From assembly GCF_032854445.1 (NCBI RefSeq), contig NC_088306.1, forward strand, positions 1,242,501 through 1,306,500: a stretch of 64,000 nt of DNA, written 5' to 3'. The notes under the pieces are model-generated. The model was not told where the DNA came from, ran no database searches, and saw only the letters and a list, made by a program, of their open reading frames with translations. Position 1 is the first letter of the stretch. Each line of letters begins with the position of its first letter. Below are positions 31,619 to 44,300 of the stretch, piece after piece. Source of the DNA: Liolophura sinensis. Lineage: Eukaryota; Mollusca; Polyplacophora; Chitonida; Chitonidae. A program made the position numbers and the translations under genes.

Positions 31619-32149
31619 TTAAATTTCATAATTAAATAGAACATTAGAACATTAAATTCATAATCCAGTACAGCTATCATTTCTCATCTAGGTATTTCTC
31701 AGCCTTCTGGCCAGTGTACTCGGATTACAACGGCTTCATTAAATGTTGCATGAATGCATGCCCTCTGTGCGTCATCGGCATGACTCGAGTGACTCGAGTG
31801 GACCAACGCAAACATCGAAACGCCCAAAAGTGAGCCATGGCGGTTCCTGAATTCAATTAATAACATGCAGATATATACACGAATGTCAAATACGATCGCC
31901 ATGAATACTAGAAGTATCTAAATGATACGACGCATTATAATTATCATCGAGTATATCTGGCAGAAGTCTGAGACAAAATCGATTACGAACCTTGGGGATC
32001 CGAGTTGAGTTATTATGCATGTACCTATGCTCAGTATAAACCCTGATATCATCGATTCTTATGGGTGAGGCAGTAAATATAATTTCACACAACCGTGTTT
32101 CTATTTATTTAACAGTTTTATCATTTGTACGCTAAAGCGCATTTTATGA
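31619..32149. other. Non-coding DNA, nothing recognised
   Basis: No gene or repeat family was seen beyond short direct repeats such as 'gactcgagtgactcgagtg' at about 31783. Confidence 0.4.
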
Positions 32150-32520
32150 ATGATTTATTTATTTGACTGAATATTTTTTCAGTTATACAGTGGCGGTGAC
32201 TTTTTGGGAGTACCGGAATCCGAAGTACACACAGGGAAAACCACAGGCCTTTTACAAGTTGCTGACGAACTTTTCCACATATGACATACACTCAGGTACA
32301 TGTATGCGCAGAATATGCTGGTAGACATGGGAGTGGTCTTCAACCAACGTTTACAGACCACACAAACAGCCACACAAGCGTTGTCAACCGCTTATTTTTA
32401 CCACTTCCCCACAATTAGTGAGAGTGGGAAGATCTACAAATTTCCTGCCAAAGGCCAGTGTTGAACCCGCGTCATGTGTGTCATAGCGATTGAAAGTAAA
32501 GCAAGCTTAACCACTGGACC
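32150..32520 (-). repeat. Degenerate SINE-like repeat (body family D)
   Basis: Begins with 'tttatttatttgactgaata' like an inverted SINE tail. It then has 'acaagttgctgacgaacttt' and 'gtgggaagatctacaaattt', phrases recurring at 44690-44740 and 39640. It is too degraded to border. Confidence 0.4.
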
Positions 32521-34430
32521 AGGTGCTGACCAACATTGTTTGGTATGGGCATTCGGTGAAGTCGACATGTGCTTTCATCATAAGGCAGCAACAGAAATAT
32601 TTTGAAACTGAGAGCCAAAAGTCGCTCTAAGTCGGGTGACAGAGCCTAATTAGGTCTGAAGTAAAATAGAGTACACTCTGAAAACTAACATGATATGAAA
32701 AACTTTAAGAGTGTTCAATCAAACATTTTGGCATTGAACCGAAAGCATTTATAACATCGGGATAACACGATCAAAGTCTTAGACACTTTACAAAAAACAT
32801 GTTATAATTTAAGACTATCTAATGACTAAAAAGAACTTTTGGGTGTTATGTTCCACAATGGAAGTGTTAAAAATCTAGTAATGTGCCATTACGCTATAAC
32901 ATGCGAACAATCATATACGTGGCGTAATCAGGTTTATCAAAGTGGAGAGCCAGGCCATATATGTTCCATAATTTCAAATTTAATTGCAGAATGATTCAGA
33001 ATATGAAATAAGATATGTCCACCTACATATACGGTTCACTCTCGTTCCAGGAATTCTTTATTTCAGAAATAAATTTGGTTTTATTGGTATTTGGGTTTTG
33101 GGTATAAGAAATCCGTTTTCCAAAAGTATTATAGCTCATATAAAGTGTAACTGCTGACTAATAATATACGTGGGCGAATCTGCCTTTCCATTTAAATGTA
33201 TGCAAATAAATTCGTTTTGATATTGTGGGTTACAAACCTTGTGTCCCATATGGAATTTCGTATAGCATATATAAGCCAATGGCTGTAATGGTGTTGCGAT
33301 TTGATTAAGTTTAATGTGAAATAATGAAATTATTTTTGATTTGATTTTTTTCCAAAATTTTCAGAAAATAGGATGAACGACAAGTAAAACATAACGAAAA
33401 TAGAACTCTCGTGCATTAACATGGATTTAACAGGTACATGGTTGAATTAACCAATCACAGAAGAGAAAGTGCATTTAAAATTGAATGCACATGTTTAAGG
33501 AATTGATCGACTCGCCTGCATAGTATATAGAGCCTATGTTATTCACATGATTTCCGTGTAAGTGGAGGAATGCGACAATTATAGTTACAAAGGTTTTTGT
33601 CATAATCAGCTATAGCTCCCTTTTTCCCCACTTTGAAAGTGTTGCGTCTGTGTATTGCCAGAGCTAAATCAATACACGCTACACCACACAGTAACAGCTT
33701 CACAACGCAGGCTGTAGACACACACATAGGCCTACGTAACATATGTGCAGACTGAATGTCACAAAACAACTCCCGGGGAAACAAAACACCACTAAGAAAC
33801 ATACACAAACATACATCTATTTATATACATACAGAAATGTCTCTCACCTGAGCTGTCTGATTGATTATGACGACATATATAATCTGTATCCACACAGGTA
33901 AGCTGCGTGGATCGTCCGTTCAGAAGTGATTTGTCGGTCGCCAGCATTTTGCAATGTAAAGCTGTTTAAACTAGCTACCGCATACCCAGTATAGTGTGCG
34001 ACGATCTGTGTCAAGGGTGCCTCACACAGATCTTGTCAATTATACAGTTACATGTACATAAGCGGATATGAACACGCCCAAAGCTAGACAGGTGGACGAA
34101 AAACGCTCACGTGTTTACATGTATATATGAATATATACAAAACCAACAGGTGCATACCGCTACGTACAGTAAGCCGTATAAGTAACTACATGTATCACAT
34201 ACCACGCTTCCTCTTCTCAAATATTTATGGCCAATATACATGCATGCTCGTTTCATTTCAATTTTTAATACCTATCTATATATACCTATATAAACATACG
34301 CCTGTGGGAAGCAAGATAGAGCCAGATAGGGCTCGATACAGAGTGAACATTTTTTGCCGTTGATGATAACGAGTCTGTGATCTATTGTACAATAGACAAT
34401 AGACATTCGTGTACCACTCACAAACCGGGG
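32521..34430. other. Non-coding DNA before the satellite
   Basis: No gene was supported. The phrase 'ataccgctacgtacagtaag' at about 34153 recurs exactly inside the satellite at about 34602. Confidence 0.4.
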
Positions 34431-36440
34431 TTGCGTTACAATTAAGTCGATTTTCGCAAAACCTATGTTCAAAACCACCCAAAGCACCAGTTACCACGAG
34501 AATAGCAGCCATGAAGGGCGTTGCAAGTCGATTTTCGAAAGACCCATTTTCAAAACCACCTAAAGCACTAGTTACCACGAGAATAGCAGCAATGAAGGCC
34601 TTATACCGCTACGTACAGTAAGCCGATTTTCAAAACCACCTAAAACACCAGTTACCACGAGAATAGCAAACATGAAGGGGAGTTGCAAGTCGATTTTCGC
34701 AAGACCCATTTTCAAAACCACCTAACCCACCTCTTACCACGAGAATAGCGAACATGAAAGGGCGTTACAAGTCGATTTTCGCAAGACCCATTTTCAAAAC
34801 CACCTAAAGCACCAGGTACCACGAGAATAGCTAACATGAAGGGCCTTACAAGTCCATTTTTGCATACCCATTTTCAACACCATCTAAAGCACCAGGTACC
34901 ATGAGAACAGAAACCATGAAGGGGAGTTGCAAGTCGATTTTCGCAAGACCCATTTTCAAAACCACCTAACCCACCACTTACCACGAGAATAGCGAACATG
35001 AAAGGGCGTTACAAGTCGATTTTCGCAAGACCCATTTTCAAAACCACCTAAAACACCAGTTATCACGAGAATAGCTAACATGAAGGGCCTTACAAGTCCA
35101 TTTTTGCATACCCATTTTCAACACCACCTAAAGCACCAGGTACCACGAGAACAAAAACCATGAAGGGGAGTTGCACGTCGATTTTCGCAAGATCCATTTT
35201 CAAAACCACCTAAAGCACCACTTACCACGAGAATAGCAAACATGAAGGGGCCTTACAAGTCCATTTTCGCAAGACCCATTTTCAAAACCACCTAAAGCAA
35301 CAGTTACCACGAGAATAGCAAACATGAAGGGTCTTACAAGTCCATTTTCGCAAGACGCATTTTTAAAACAGGTAAAGCACCAGTTACCACGAGAATAGCG
35401 AACATGAAGGGGCGTTACAAGTCGATTTTCGCAAGACCCATTTTCAAAACCACCTAACCCACCAGTTTCCACGAGAATAGCAACCATGAAGGGGCGTTAC
35501 ACGTCGATTCTCGCAAGACCCATTTTCAAAACCACCTAAAACACCAGTTACCACGAGAATAGCACCTAACCCACCACTTACCACGAGAATAGCGAACATG
35601 AAAGGGCGTTACAAGTCGATTTTCGCAAGACCCATTTTCAAAACGACCTAAAACACCAGTTATCACGAGAATAGCTAACATGAAGGGCCTTACAAGTCCA
35701 TTTTTGCATACCCATTTTCAACACCACCTAAAGCACCAGGTACCACGAGAACAGAAACCATGAAGGGGAGTTACAAGTCGATTTCCGCAAGATCCATTTT
35801 CAAAACCACCTAAAGCACCACTTACCACGAGAATAGCAAACATGAAGAGGCGTTACAAGTCGATTTTCGCAAGACCCATTTTCAAAACCACCTAACCCAC
35901 CAGTTTCCACGAGAATAGCAAACATGAAGGGGCGTTGCAAGTCGATTTTCGCAAGACCCATTTTCAAAACCACCTAAAACACCAGTTATCACGAGAATAG
36001 CTAACATGAAGGGCCTTACAAGTCCATTTTTGCAAGACCCATTTTCAAAACAGCTAAAGCACCACTTGCCACGAGAATAGCAAACATGAAGGTGCGTTAC
36101 AAGTCGATTTTCGCAAGACCTATTTTCATATCCACCTAAGGCACCAGTTACCACGAGAACAGCAACCATGAAGGGGCGTTGCAAGTCGATTTTCGCAAGA
36201 TCTATTTTCAAAACCACCTAAAGCACCAGTTTATCACGACAACGGCAACCATGAAGGGGCCTTACAAGTCCATTTTCGCAAGATCCATTTCCAAAACAAC
36301 CGAAAGCACAAGTTACCACGAGAACAGCAACCATGCAGGGACGTTACAACTCAATTTTCGCAAGATCCATTTCCAAAACAACCGAAAGCACAAGTTACTA
36401 CCACAATATCGAAACATAAAAGAGCGTTACAAGTCGATAA
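34431..36440. repeat. ~82-bp satellite, about 24 units, with 244-bp higher-order period
   Basis: The unit contains 'agtcgattttcgcaagaccc', 'attttcaaaaccacctaaag', 'caccagttaccacgagaata' and 'gcaaacatgaaggggcgtta'. A three-unit block marked by 'gaaggggagttgc' repeats at 34681, 34925 and 35169, exactly 244 bp apart, and reappears around 35769 after a truncated unit near 35560. - strand open frames (GGFENGSCENRL types) are by-products. Confidence 0.95.
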
Positions 36441-36600
36441 TCGTTAAACTTTGTGCAGGTGTTCAGAACATATACATGGTTATATGCAGATTCTGATGAA
36501 TGTGGTTAGCCAACGTCATTTTGTGCATCAGTGAACCGACGTCAGACATTTGCGTGTTGAAGAAAGAAGGCGTTCAGAATTCGTATAACTTGTATAACTT

Positions 36601-36704
36601 GTAAACGCTATGTCACGCCGTAAACGCGTGGTCACACCGTAAACGCTTTGTCACATCGTAAACGCTTTGTCACGACGTAAACGCTTTGTCATGACGTAAA
36701 CGTC
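36601..36704. repeat. 19-bp tandem repeat, five copies
   Basis: 'gtaaacgctttgtcacgac' and close variants in perfect 19-bp register, ending at 'gtaaacgtcg'. Confidence 0.9.
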
Positions 36705-37544
36705 GTTGATTGCTTGGTTGTTTCAAACCCTGATTCTGGCACGTGATAACATAGGTCGTACAGTATATGTGACACCTTAATCTTGATTAAAGTTAATACT
36801 AGGGATAAGCAATAAAAAAATATACCAGCTGGAGCTGGAAACTTGAAATGAGACTGCCACAAATGCCATGAGTTCCCTACCATATAAAGACATGTATGTT
36901 TAGAAGTAGGACCACGAAGTACTAAATATGTCCCACAACCGCTTATAATATAGCTCTCTAAAACAGTGAGGTTTTCTGTACGGCTTAAATAAGCAATTTA
37001 GAGATGAAAAAAGGTTAAAATATACAGGGTGTGTATAAAAAGGTAAAAAAATTTTATTGTCAGTACCTGCATGCTGTGAAATAGTTCATGCACAGGCTGC
37101 ATTGAACAGCTTATCTCAGCTCAGCAAAGACACACAAATAATAGGTAGAGGTCGAATATTCATGTAAGTTAGCCTTAATGTGTAATTCAGAGATCAATAC
37201 GTTGGCCTACATGAACACTGATAACTGTGGTATGTTATCGATGCGATATATGAGGTAATCTTCACTTTTATCAGACGATGCTGTAAATGTAATTGTATTA
37301 AAGCGGCTGAATTTCTCGTGATATTTCGCTCCTCTCGAACCGGTTACAACGTATATACTAGTATAAGATATCAGATAACGGAATATTCAATCGACGATGG
37401 GAATCACGCGCTAACCTACACGACCAGGTGCATCTTCTATAGCCCTCATTAACAGTCAACAGTAACACTGATTAGAACATCGCGGGTCGTAATGACCATC
37501 AATATAAACGACTATAGCATGGCGAATAAGAGATACATCAAAAC
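36705..37544. other. Non-coding DNA, nothing recognised
   Basis: AT-rich spacer between two repeat features. No gene was seen. Confidence 0.4.
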
Positions 37545-37753
37545 ATTAATCTGTTCAAGTTAACAGAAAGTCTGTTGTCTGAGTGGTGCTACAGAGTATA
37601 TTCTGATATTGAAGCAGATTGTTACATTACATATAACACACATATTCTATTAATTCAACATAAAGATTCTGTTAGACTAGCAGTATTTTATGTTGAATAT
37701 GACTGAGTACTGTAATATAATAACAGACTTTCTGCTAAAATTAACAGATTAAT
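37545..37753. mobile_element. 209-bp inverted-repeat (MITE-like) element
   Basis: The left terminus (37545-37576, attaatctgttcaagttaac onward) pairs with the right terminus (37722-37753), about 32 bp with a few mismatches. Inside, 'attcaacataaa' and 'ttttatgttgaat' form a second, shorter inverted pair. There is no coding capacity. Target-site duplications are not obvious. Confidence 0.75.
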
Positions 37754-38420
37754 TTTTGGAGCGTAGCAGCGACGACAGGGGATAGGTGGCAAATAGCCAC
37801 ACATAACCGGTGAAACTGGACCTCTTGTCAATTTACCTCAGAAGTTTATTCTAACTGTTCATGTAAATGCTTCAACAGTAGCAACTTACACAACCTCTAC
37901 CACCATATGGCTTTAGCAGAATTAGGAGGAAAATATCCCAATTCTTTAGACGTCACTGGTTCAGCATGACCCAAATTGTTGACACTGATTATGGCAAGTA
38001 CAGTTTAACATTTCAACATTGGCTTCACAATTGGCAGTCTTGGTGGATGTAGTTTGCGCTAAGGGTTAGCAGTCGGCATAGGCCACTGGCTGTCATTTTT
38101 ACTGTCACTGAAATACGGTCAAGTGGTTCGATCCGACTGATTCCATTGTGCCACATTTATAGCTACATAACAAAAAGTTCTACATAGCATGGAGAATAAA
38201 CCGAGAGCAATGACTTTTGTGACAACAGTATGATAGTTGACAAATGAAATTCGTCCTCTTGTCCATTTACCTCAGTTAGGAATTTATTCTAAATGTTTAT
38301 GCAAATGCTTAAATAGCACAATGGCTTATAAGCATATGTGAAGCTTTGGTCAGCTTTTGGTCAGTTCACGTATGTACAACTAAAGACTAATGTAATCTTA
38401 TATAGAGCCTGGGCTCGGCT
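37754..38420. other. Non-coding DNA, nothing recognised
   Basis: The phrases 'cctcttgtcaatttacctca' (about 37832) and 'cctcttgtccatttacctca' (about 38254) recur with 'gttcatgcaaatgctt'-like sequence after each, suggesting an old duplication. No gene was seen. Confidence 0.4.
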
Positions 38421-38422
38421 CG

Positions 38423-38528
38423 CCAATGGGCGGGGAAGGGAATGATTCCAACAGAAGATTTACGTCTCCCTCAATCTTTGTCGGACATATCACGCCGGGG
38501 GTCGACTACTCTGACGCAATATATAAGG
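38423..38528 (+). promoter_or_regulatory. Promoter-like module (CCAAT, GC box, TATA)
   Basis: CCAAT at 38423-38427 runs into GGGCGGGG at 38428-38435, and TATATAAGG follows at 38520-38528. A CRE-like palindrome 'gtgacgtcgtcac' lies just downstream at about 38583. The order fits a pol II promoter firing rightward, but no open reading frame or exon could be tied to it. Confidence 0.35.
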
Positions 38529-39520
38529 CTGGTTTGAATGCCGTCATATTTATGGCGCTGCCTTGAAGGGGAAACACAGAATGTGACGTCGTCACTTATG
38601 GTGCCAGTACTAAGCGAGACAGCACTCTAGAATTGCGTTCAAGCGGTGCATTTTGTCGTGCCGACTCGTGGAATTCGGTTAGTCGAACGAAAATAGAATA
38701 AACGCTAATAGGGCTCATAAGCCTGGCTCACACGGTACAATTCTGCAGATTGTTTTATATGAAACAGCGTTTGTCCTGTTTTCATTAGACGAATGGATAG
38801 GACAAATTGTACAGTTTGAACGCGACTTTAAGTCACAGATCTTATTCGCTGTTGAAGTTGGTGAACTCTCTGATCACCGGTACATCGCAATGCCAAAGTT
38901 AATCCCCAAAGGAACCTGGGCTGAAAGAAACCTTATCACATACATAAATATATACATACATACATACATGTATTCCCCAAGAAGCAATAGGTTACCTTTA
39001 ACTGGCCAGTGGCGATTCGGGGCTCAAGCCAGATTGTAATTCTCCTGCAATGAACGAGTACTGCCTTACCAGTTTACCCACAATAGCGTCCTAGCAGAAG
39101 CTGGAATACCCTACATTAGGCTACAGTACTCAGCTTGGACCCAAAAGTTAAGTGGGAAAAGTTGCCTATTATGGTGAAAAGGGACCTCATTGGCTCATTC
39201 GCCCAAAGATCGTTCTTGACCAGTAAGGTCGCAGACTCGAATCTAGGTATCGTTGGTTTGGCTGTGGATTGGTCAAGAAATATATTTCAAGAATTGTGTC
39301 CGATATACCAGGGGAAGGTCGGTGACTTACCAGCTCGTTGCACTCCCGTTTCTTCAACCCGAAAACCTGACCCACGACATATATACAGGTAGGTGCAAAC
39401 TTCATGATAACGATTCATGGTATATTGTACTTTGTATTGTATCCAGTCACACATCCGATAGAGGTATAAATATCGACATACCTCCATACTCCTAAGGGAA
39501 AGTGACCGATGGCGTATAGA
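38529..39520. other. Unassigned DNA with a tRNA-like remnant
   Basis: Contains a short cata microsatellite at about 38950 and, near 39190-39255, a degraded tRNA-like head ('cgcagactcgaatctagg'). No gene is supported. Confidence 0.35.
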
Positions 39521-39547
39521 TGTATACTTGTTTATTCCATTGCTGCT

Positions 39548-39740
39548 GAATGCCAGGTTCAAAAAGTTTGAACTTAGACGATGGCGAGGAAACCGGAGTG
39601 CCCGGCATAAGCCACCAAGCTGTGACAAAGAAGCTACTGACTTTAGCAATGTGACGAACAGATATGTACCCCATATTGGTGGAACTGGGGGACAAGTGAT
39701 CTTCAACAAATGTTAAGCCACGCAAACGGACACTCAAGTC
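39548..39740. repeat. Degenerate SINE-like repeat (body family D)
   Basis: 'ggcgaggaaaccggagtgcc' and 'gccaccaagctgtgac' resemble the fragments at 17690 and 44665. It is heavily decayed. Confidence 0.35.
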
Positions 39741-41416
39741 TCGATCGTCGACTGCTCATTCTACAGTTGTAAGTTCCCACTCCGAGACCATGTTTGAACC
39801 CACGCGTTAGTCTAACTACTTAGAAGGCCTATGCTTTTACACATGTTAGGCGTGGTATACATGCATAGGTCCTACAGACCAGCTGGCACTCCAAGGCTAG
39901 CTCAGGTGTGCTGACGGCTGTTGATTTCCCTGGTGTCACTGACTTCCTGACTTACCTTGGCTAATGTTGATTTCATCACGACGCATGCCGGTAACAAAAA
40001 AGGCTACCCGTCAGGCCTTGGCTAAATGTCACATACAGTAATCCTATATACATACGACGTTGTAAATCACACATACATCCGTATATATGTACAAAGAGAA
40101 CTCACAGATAAAACTAAGTCTAAGCACTCACAGAGTAGACTTTGGTGAGGTATTCAAATCCAAAGAGTTCGCAGCAAGCATTGTCAAGCGAATCAGCCCC
40201 ATGCAGTAAAGGTCTGCTCTTCAACTCGCTATGTATAACTGTCTGTGGCTGAAAAGTTTGTCTCGCGCTGGTGCTTGGGACAGACACGCGGCATGCACTT
40301 CGCCGTCCTCGTGCAAACTTGTGTGTATAGGTGTACGAGTGGGGAACTATCTAGACGATATCGCGTCGTATGTCGTTGACTGATCGGTGCACATCGGCAT
40401 TTGTCGGTTGTTGTCGGTAGACCTCGATCTTCTTTCGTACAGGGAATCCTTTTCTCGTGTTTTTATATATAAGGCGCACAATTGATTTCCAAGTCGTATC
40501 AAATGATATATCGACAGGTATAATTGTGGGTATTTGTACTAATCGTGTGAGCTAAATATACAGTTTGATGATCTGTCTCTGTTGCTGTTGATCGCTACCC
40601 TATCACAAACTGCTTGATTGGCCATGTTCCCGTAAACAGACGCCGCGCGCCTCTGTGTGTAAGTCACACGACACCCACAAAACCGGTCATAACATACCTC
40701 AGTCTCTGTTACATGTATACCAACAGTAGGTGGACTCGTTTTACACAGGGTGTTCTGGTTGCAAACAACAAAATGTATCCCCCCCCCCGACTTCCCCCCA
40801 CGCATAAACCCCCACCCCCACCCCCAACATGTGTTTACAACATGTTTGTCTACATCTTCGAAAAGGCATACGGCCTATATGTAGGCGTACATGTAGTTGT
40901 TACGTGGCTACAGGCTGTAAGACCAATAAAATATTTACACATTGCTCTGCACCAGGACATAAGTGCGAAAACAAAACAAAGCAAAAAACACCCCTCTAAA
41001 CCGCAAGATGTCATTCTCAGTGGATGGATGAACCAGCTCGTGTGTTTTATTTCGTTGTTTATCTTAAATAAGGGTAGCGAGGAGGGGGCGGCAAAAAGTT
41101 AGTTTTACCGATTGTTCTATCGTTGTTACAGTTAAGTCAGATACAGCGAGACAAAGAATTAACATCACCATTGCTTGAGTTGTTTCGCAAAGGTAATTTT
41201 TTTTAGCATGTTGTGGTATAATTACGGTAATTGACTTCATTAAAGGACTATACCATTTCTATGACCGGGAGTTGTTGTAACAACAAAACATTCATTTAAT
41301 GACGCCTATTATATTTAGCACGTGGGCATTTGTTTCTTTTCCTCTTAGTAACTAAAAAAAAAAACTTCTGAAAAATCTCCGTTGTAGCGACAGTTCCTGA
41401 TCATACATGGTAGTAA
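39741..41416. other. Non-coding DNA with a C-rich tract
   Basis: A C-rich low-complexity tract runs at about 40781-40829 (runs of C with short interruptions). A TATA-like 'tatatataagg' lies at about 40463. A 162-codon open frame around 40614-41102 has no ATG until about 40710 and shows no family likeness. Confidence 0.4.
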
Positions 41417-41540
41417 ATTTATTTATGTATTTGATAAGTGTTTCACGCCGTACTCAAGAATATTTCACTTATACGACGGCGTCCAGCTTTATGGCCAGCA
41501 CGAGCTGGGCTTGAACTCACGGCAACCGGATAGGGGGAGT
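41417..41540 (-). mobile_element. SINE-A with large internal deletion
   Basis: On the + strand: tail 'tttatttatgtatttgataa', 'cgccgtactcaagaatattt', then a direct jump to 'ccagcacgagctgggcttga' in the B-box region. The central body is gone. Confidence 0.8.
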
Positions 41541-42119
41541 ATGTGGTGGTAAGGTCTTGATTCATATGCACATTGACATTAATTAATCGATAACGTTTAT
41601 AATTATGGATCATGTCCAGAATCTTTAAAATATACAACTACTGGCGTTTGATCAAGGTCTAAGTTTAAGGGGATCGCGGAGACGGACCATTATGGAAATA
41701 TTTTTCGTCGAAATGGTTAACTTAGTTATGAAACTATGTTGTGTCAGGGAGGAATTGTAGTGTAAACCGTACAGAAATCCAAATTGGATACCAACAGCTC
41801 TTTCAAGAAGTATTCGACCACTGGCGTCTGGATCTTAAGTCTGTTACACTGGAATCACATTTACCATCCGTTACATTTGCTTGTAACTACATGTATATAG
41901 CCAGATCGGAAGTAATAAAACCTGTCAGCCCATCCATTGGCTGTCTAACTCAATTCGGAATTCTAGTCTATCGACGTCCAGTGAATTGCCATTAACACCA
42001 CTGCATTGAACTATATCTGAGTTTGAGCCATAGTGTAGATGGGGTGTGTACGCTGCTACTTTTTAAGCGCCTATACGATGAGGATTCATTAGGTGTGTGT
42101 AGGCCTAAATATAATGTGT
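41541..42119. other. Non-coding DNA, nothing recognised
   Basis: Spacer between the SINE-A remnant and the inverted SINE-B. No gene was seen. Confidence 0.4.
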
Positions 42120-42400
42120 CTTCTTATGACAGGGCGAGTCCATGCCACCAAAGTGCTGCCTCCACTGAAGTATCGTGCTGAAGAAACTAGACAAGACACC
42201 CAAACCAGTCACATTATACTGACATCGGGCCAACCAGTCATATTTTCCTACTCTAACCTCTCACCGCTGAGCTGCAAGCGAGACAGCAGCAAGTACCATT
42301 ATTAAAGTCTTTGGTATGATCCAACACAGGTTTTATCCCGGGGTCTCTCAACCGAGGCGGACGCTCTAACCATTAGGCCACCGAGGCGGTCATTTTTTTA
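42120..42400 (-). mobile_element. SINE-B, inverted, 3'-truncated
   Basis: On the + strand it ends with the complement of the head: 'cggacgctctaaccattagg' and 'ccaccgaggcgg'. The body is 'gacagggcgagtccatgcca' onward. The extreme 3' tail is missing. Confidence 0.85.
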
Positions 42401-42455
42401 TATAAAGGCCTACAGTTTGTATTTATGTGTGCGTTTACACGAGAATTCGCCCATT

Positions 42456-42540
42456 TGTTTATTTACTTATTTACTTATTTATTTATTTGTTTGATGTTTA
42501 AAGCTCTTTAGTTAAGCATTTCTCACTTATACAATATAAA
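42456..42540 (-). mobile_element. SINE-A tail fragment
   Basis: 'tttatttatttgtttgatgt' and 'tttctcacttatacaat' match only the 3' end of the family. Confidence 0.45.
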
Positions 42541-42599
42541 AAAATAATCTATAAAGCTTGATATAATATATACTATCCTAACAGTGCTTCTGTAACCGA

Positions 42600-42722
42600 G
42601 GTGGTGTAGCGCGCCGTACGGAGTAGTGAATTCAAGTGAGTTCAAGTCCAGCCCACGCAGGCTTCATCTCCTGCGGTACGTGGAAAGGTCTGTCAGCAAT
42701 CTGGGATGGTCGTGGTTTTATT
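42600..42722 (+). mobile_element. SINE-A head and partial body
   Basis: 'gagttcaagtccagcccacg' (B-box region), 'caggcttcatctcctgcggt', and 'ggatggtcgtgg', after which similarity ends. Confidence 0.6.
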
Positions 42723-43084
42723 TTTCGTGGAGGGAACTGAACAGCGAAGAATATAGATCACAGCTCTCCATCATACGTTTATTGTAGAAACCCGACTAAG
42801 TTGTAATTCACCCGTGCGTGACATTATGGGTATAATGTGTTACGGGCCTAGCACATTTGCAGTTCATTGAAAACTAGAGTATATGAAAAAATAATAAGAT
42901 CTAAAACAAGGAATGGTTTATGGGTATTTGTAAGCATTTGATTATGTGTGCTTGCCAAATGAGGTGCTATATACGCATGGTTAAAAGCTAGCAGATCATC
43001 AATATACCGTTTAGCGAATAACTGACTCAGAATCAGTTGCAACTGTGACCAGCATGCAGCCTAATTTATCAGGTATAATCCCTC
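42723..43084. other. Non-coding DNA, nothing recognised
   Basis: Short spacer. No gene or repeat family was seen. Confidence 0.4.
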
Positions 43085-43352
43085 AAACTTTTCTCTGGGA
43101 TCATACTAAAGGCTTTAAAAATGGTATTTGTTGTCGCCTAGCTTGGTGTTCAGCACTGGAAGGCTAGAGAAAGGAAGTTGGACTGGTTGCTCCGGTTTCA
43201 GTATAATGTAACTGGATGGGGGGTGTCATGGCTGGTGTCTGCGGCATGATACTTCAGTGGCGGCAGCACTTCGGTGGCGTGGGTCTGCCACAGGAAGAAA
43301 CACCACATGTACACACATTTAATGACTCCTCGCCGTCATATAACTGCTAAAT
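43085..43352 (+). mobile_element. SINE-B, 5'-truncated
   Basis: Begins in the head's end ('gggatcatactaaaggcttt') and runs through 'gtgtcatggctggtgtctgc' and 'cggcagcacttcggtggcgt' to 'ctcgccgtcatataactg'. Confidence 0.82.
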
Positions 43353-44194
43353 TCCAACTTTATTCCATGTATAATGCAAGGGAAGCAAATCTTTATTCTT
43401 TCGAAAAGGTTAATAAAAGCATTCGACAAGAAGAGTTGTCTTCCCTGATTTACTCATCATTCACTTTTGTTAAAGCTCAATCCTCGTATACTGACTCACG
43501 TGTGTTTACGATGCATTCACACATGCATGCATGGACTCGGTCTAAATAAAATCTATTCCATTTTAGGAGGTTGTTCATTAGCTTACAACATTTTGACGCT
43601 TCAAATAGATATTAACTTCTATGCGAGGGTTCAAATCCGGCTTCTGGCATCCATGATTCACGTTTTTTTGTGTGTTTTGCTATCTCTTTAAATTCGCTTG
43701 GGATGGTAAAAGTTTGTTTCAACCTCGTTTTCACTGCAGTCTTACCTGGTTCGAGAGCACTGTCACAATTACACCGAGCATTTTGTTATTTACCTGAGTT
43801 TTGTTTGACGCCATATGCTGACGGTAATTTACATATATATACGATGCATGACGGTCAGATACCGTATACATAGCTGGAAAATACCTTGATACTCGAGGGG
43901 AAAGGTAAAAGTGGAGCCAAGCAGTGAGAACTGGATTAGAACATATGACGTCAATAATCTGAACTTTGTGTGACACTTTGTGATTAAAGTTTACATAAAC
44001 TCAAAAATAATGTGTGCTGAAATGGAAGGCAACAGAGAACTGAACATAAAAATACTTCAAAATCTTTTTTTACATTCTTTCCTATTAAGAAAATTCCACA
44101 GAAACAACCATTTTAAGGTAATGGGATTTTAATGGCATATTTTCCAAAACCTTTTCCGATTGTTTTGAGCGCCTAAAAATCCATTAAACTTCTT
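43353..44194. other. Non-coding DNA, nothing recognised
   Basis: No gene or repeat family was identified. Confidence 0.4.
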
Positions 44195-44300
44195 GAATGG
44201 CCCTTATTGTAATGGCCCTTATTGTAATGGTCCTTATTGTAATTGCCCTTATTGTAATGGTCCTTATTGTAATGGCCCTTATTGTAATGGCCCTTATTGG
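44195..44300. repeat. 15-bp tandem repeat, seven copies
   Basis: 'aatggcccttattgt' repeats in exact 15-bp register with c/t variants. Confidence 0.93.

Noticed and set aside
35200..36217. - strand open frames rich in GGFENGSCENRL
   Set aside because: They are by-products of the ~82-bp satellite.
39287..39709. 140-codon - strand open frame
   Set aside because: It lies over degenerate SINE-like repeats and has no domain or splice support.
40614..41102. 162-codon open frame on the + strand
   Set aside because: It crosses a C-rich low-complexity tract, has no ATG until about 40710, has no splice context and shows no family likeness.
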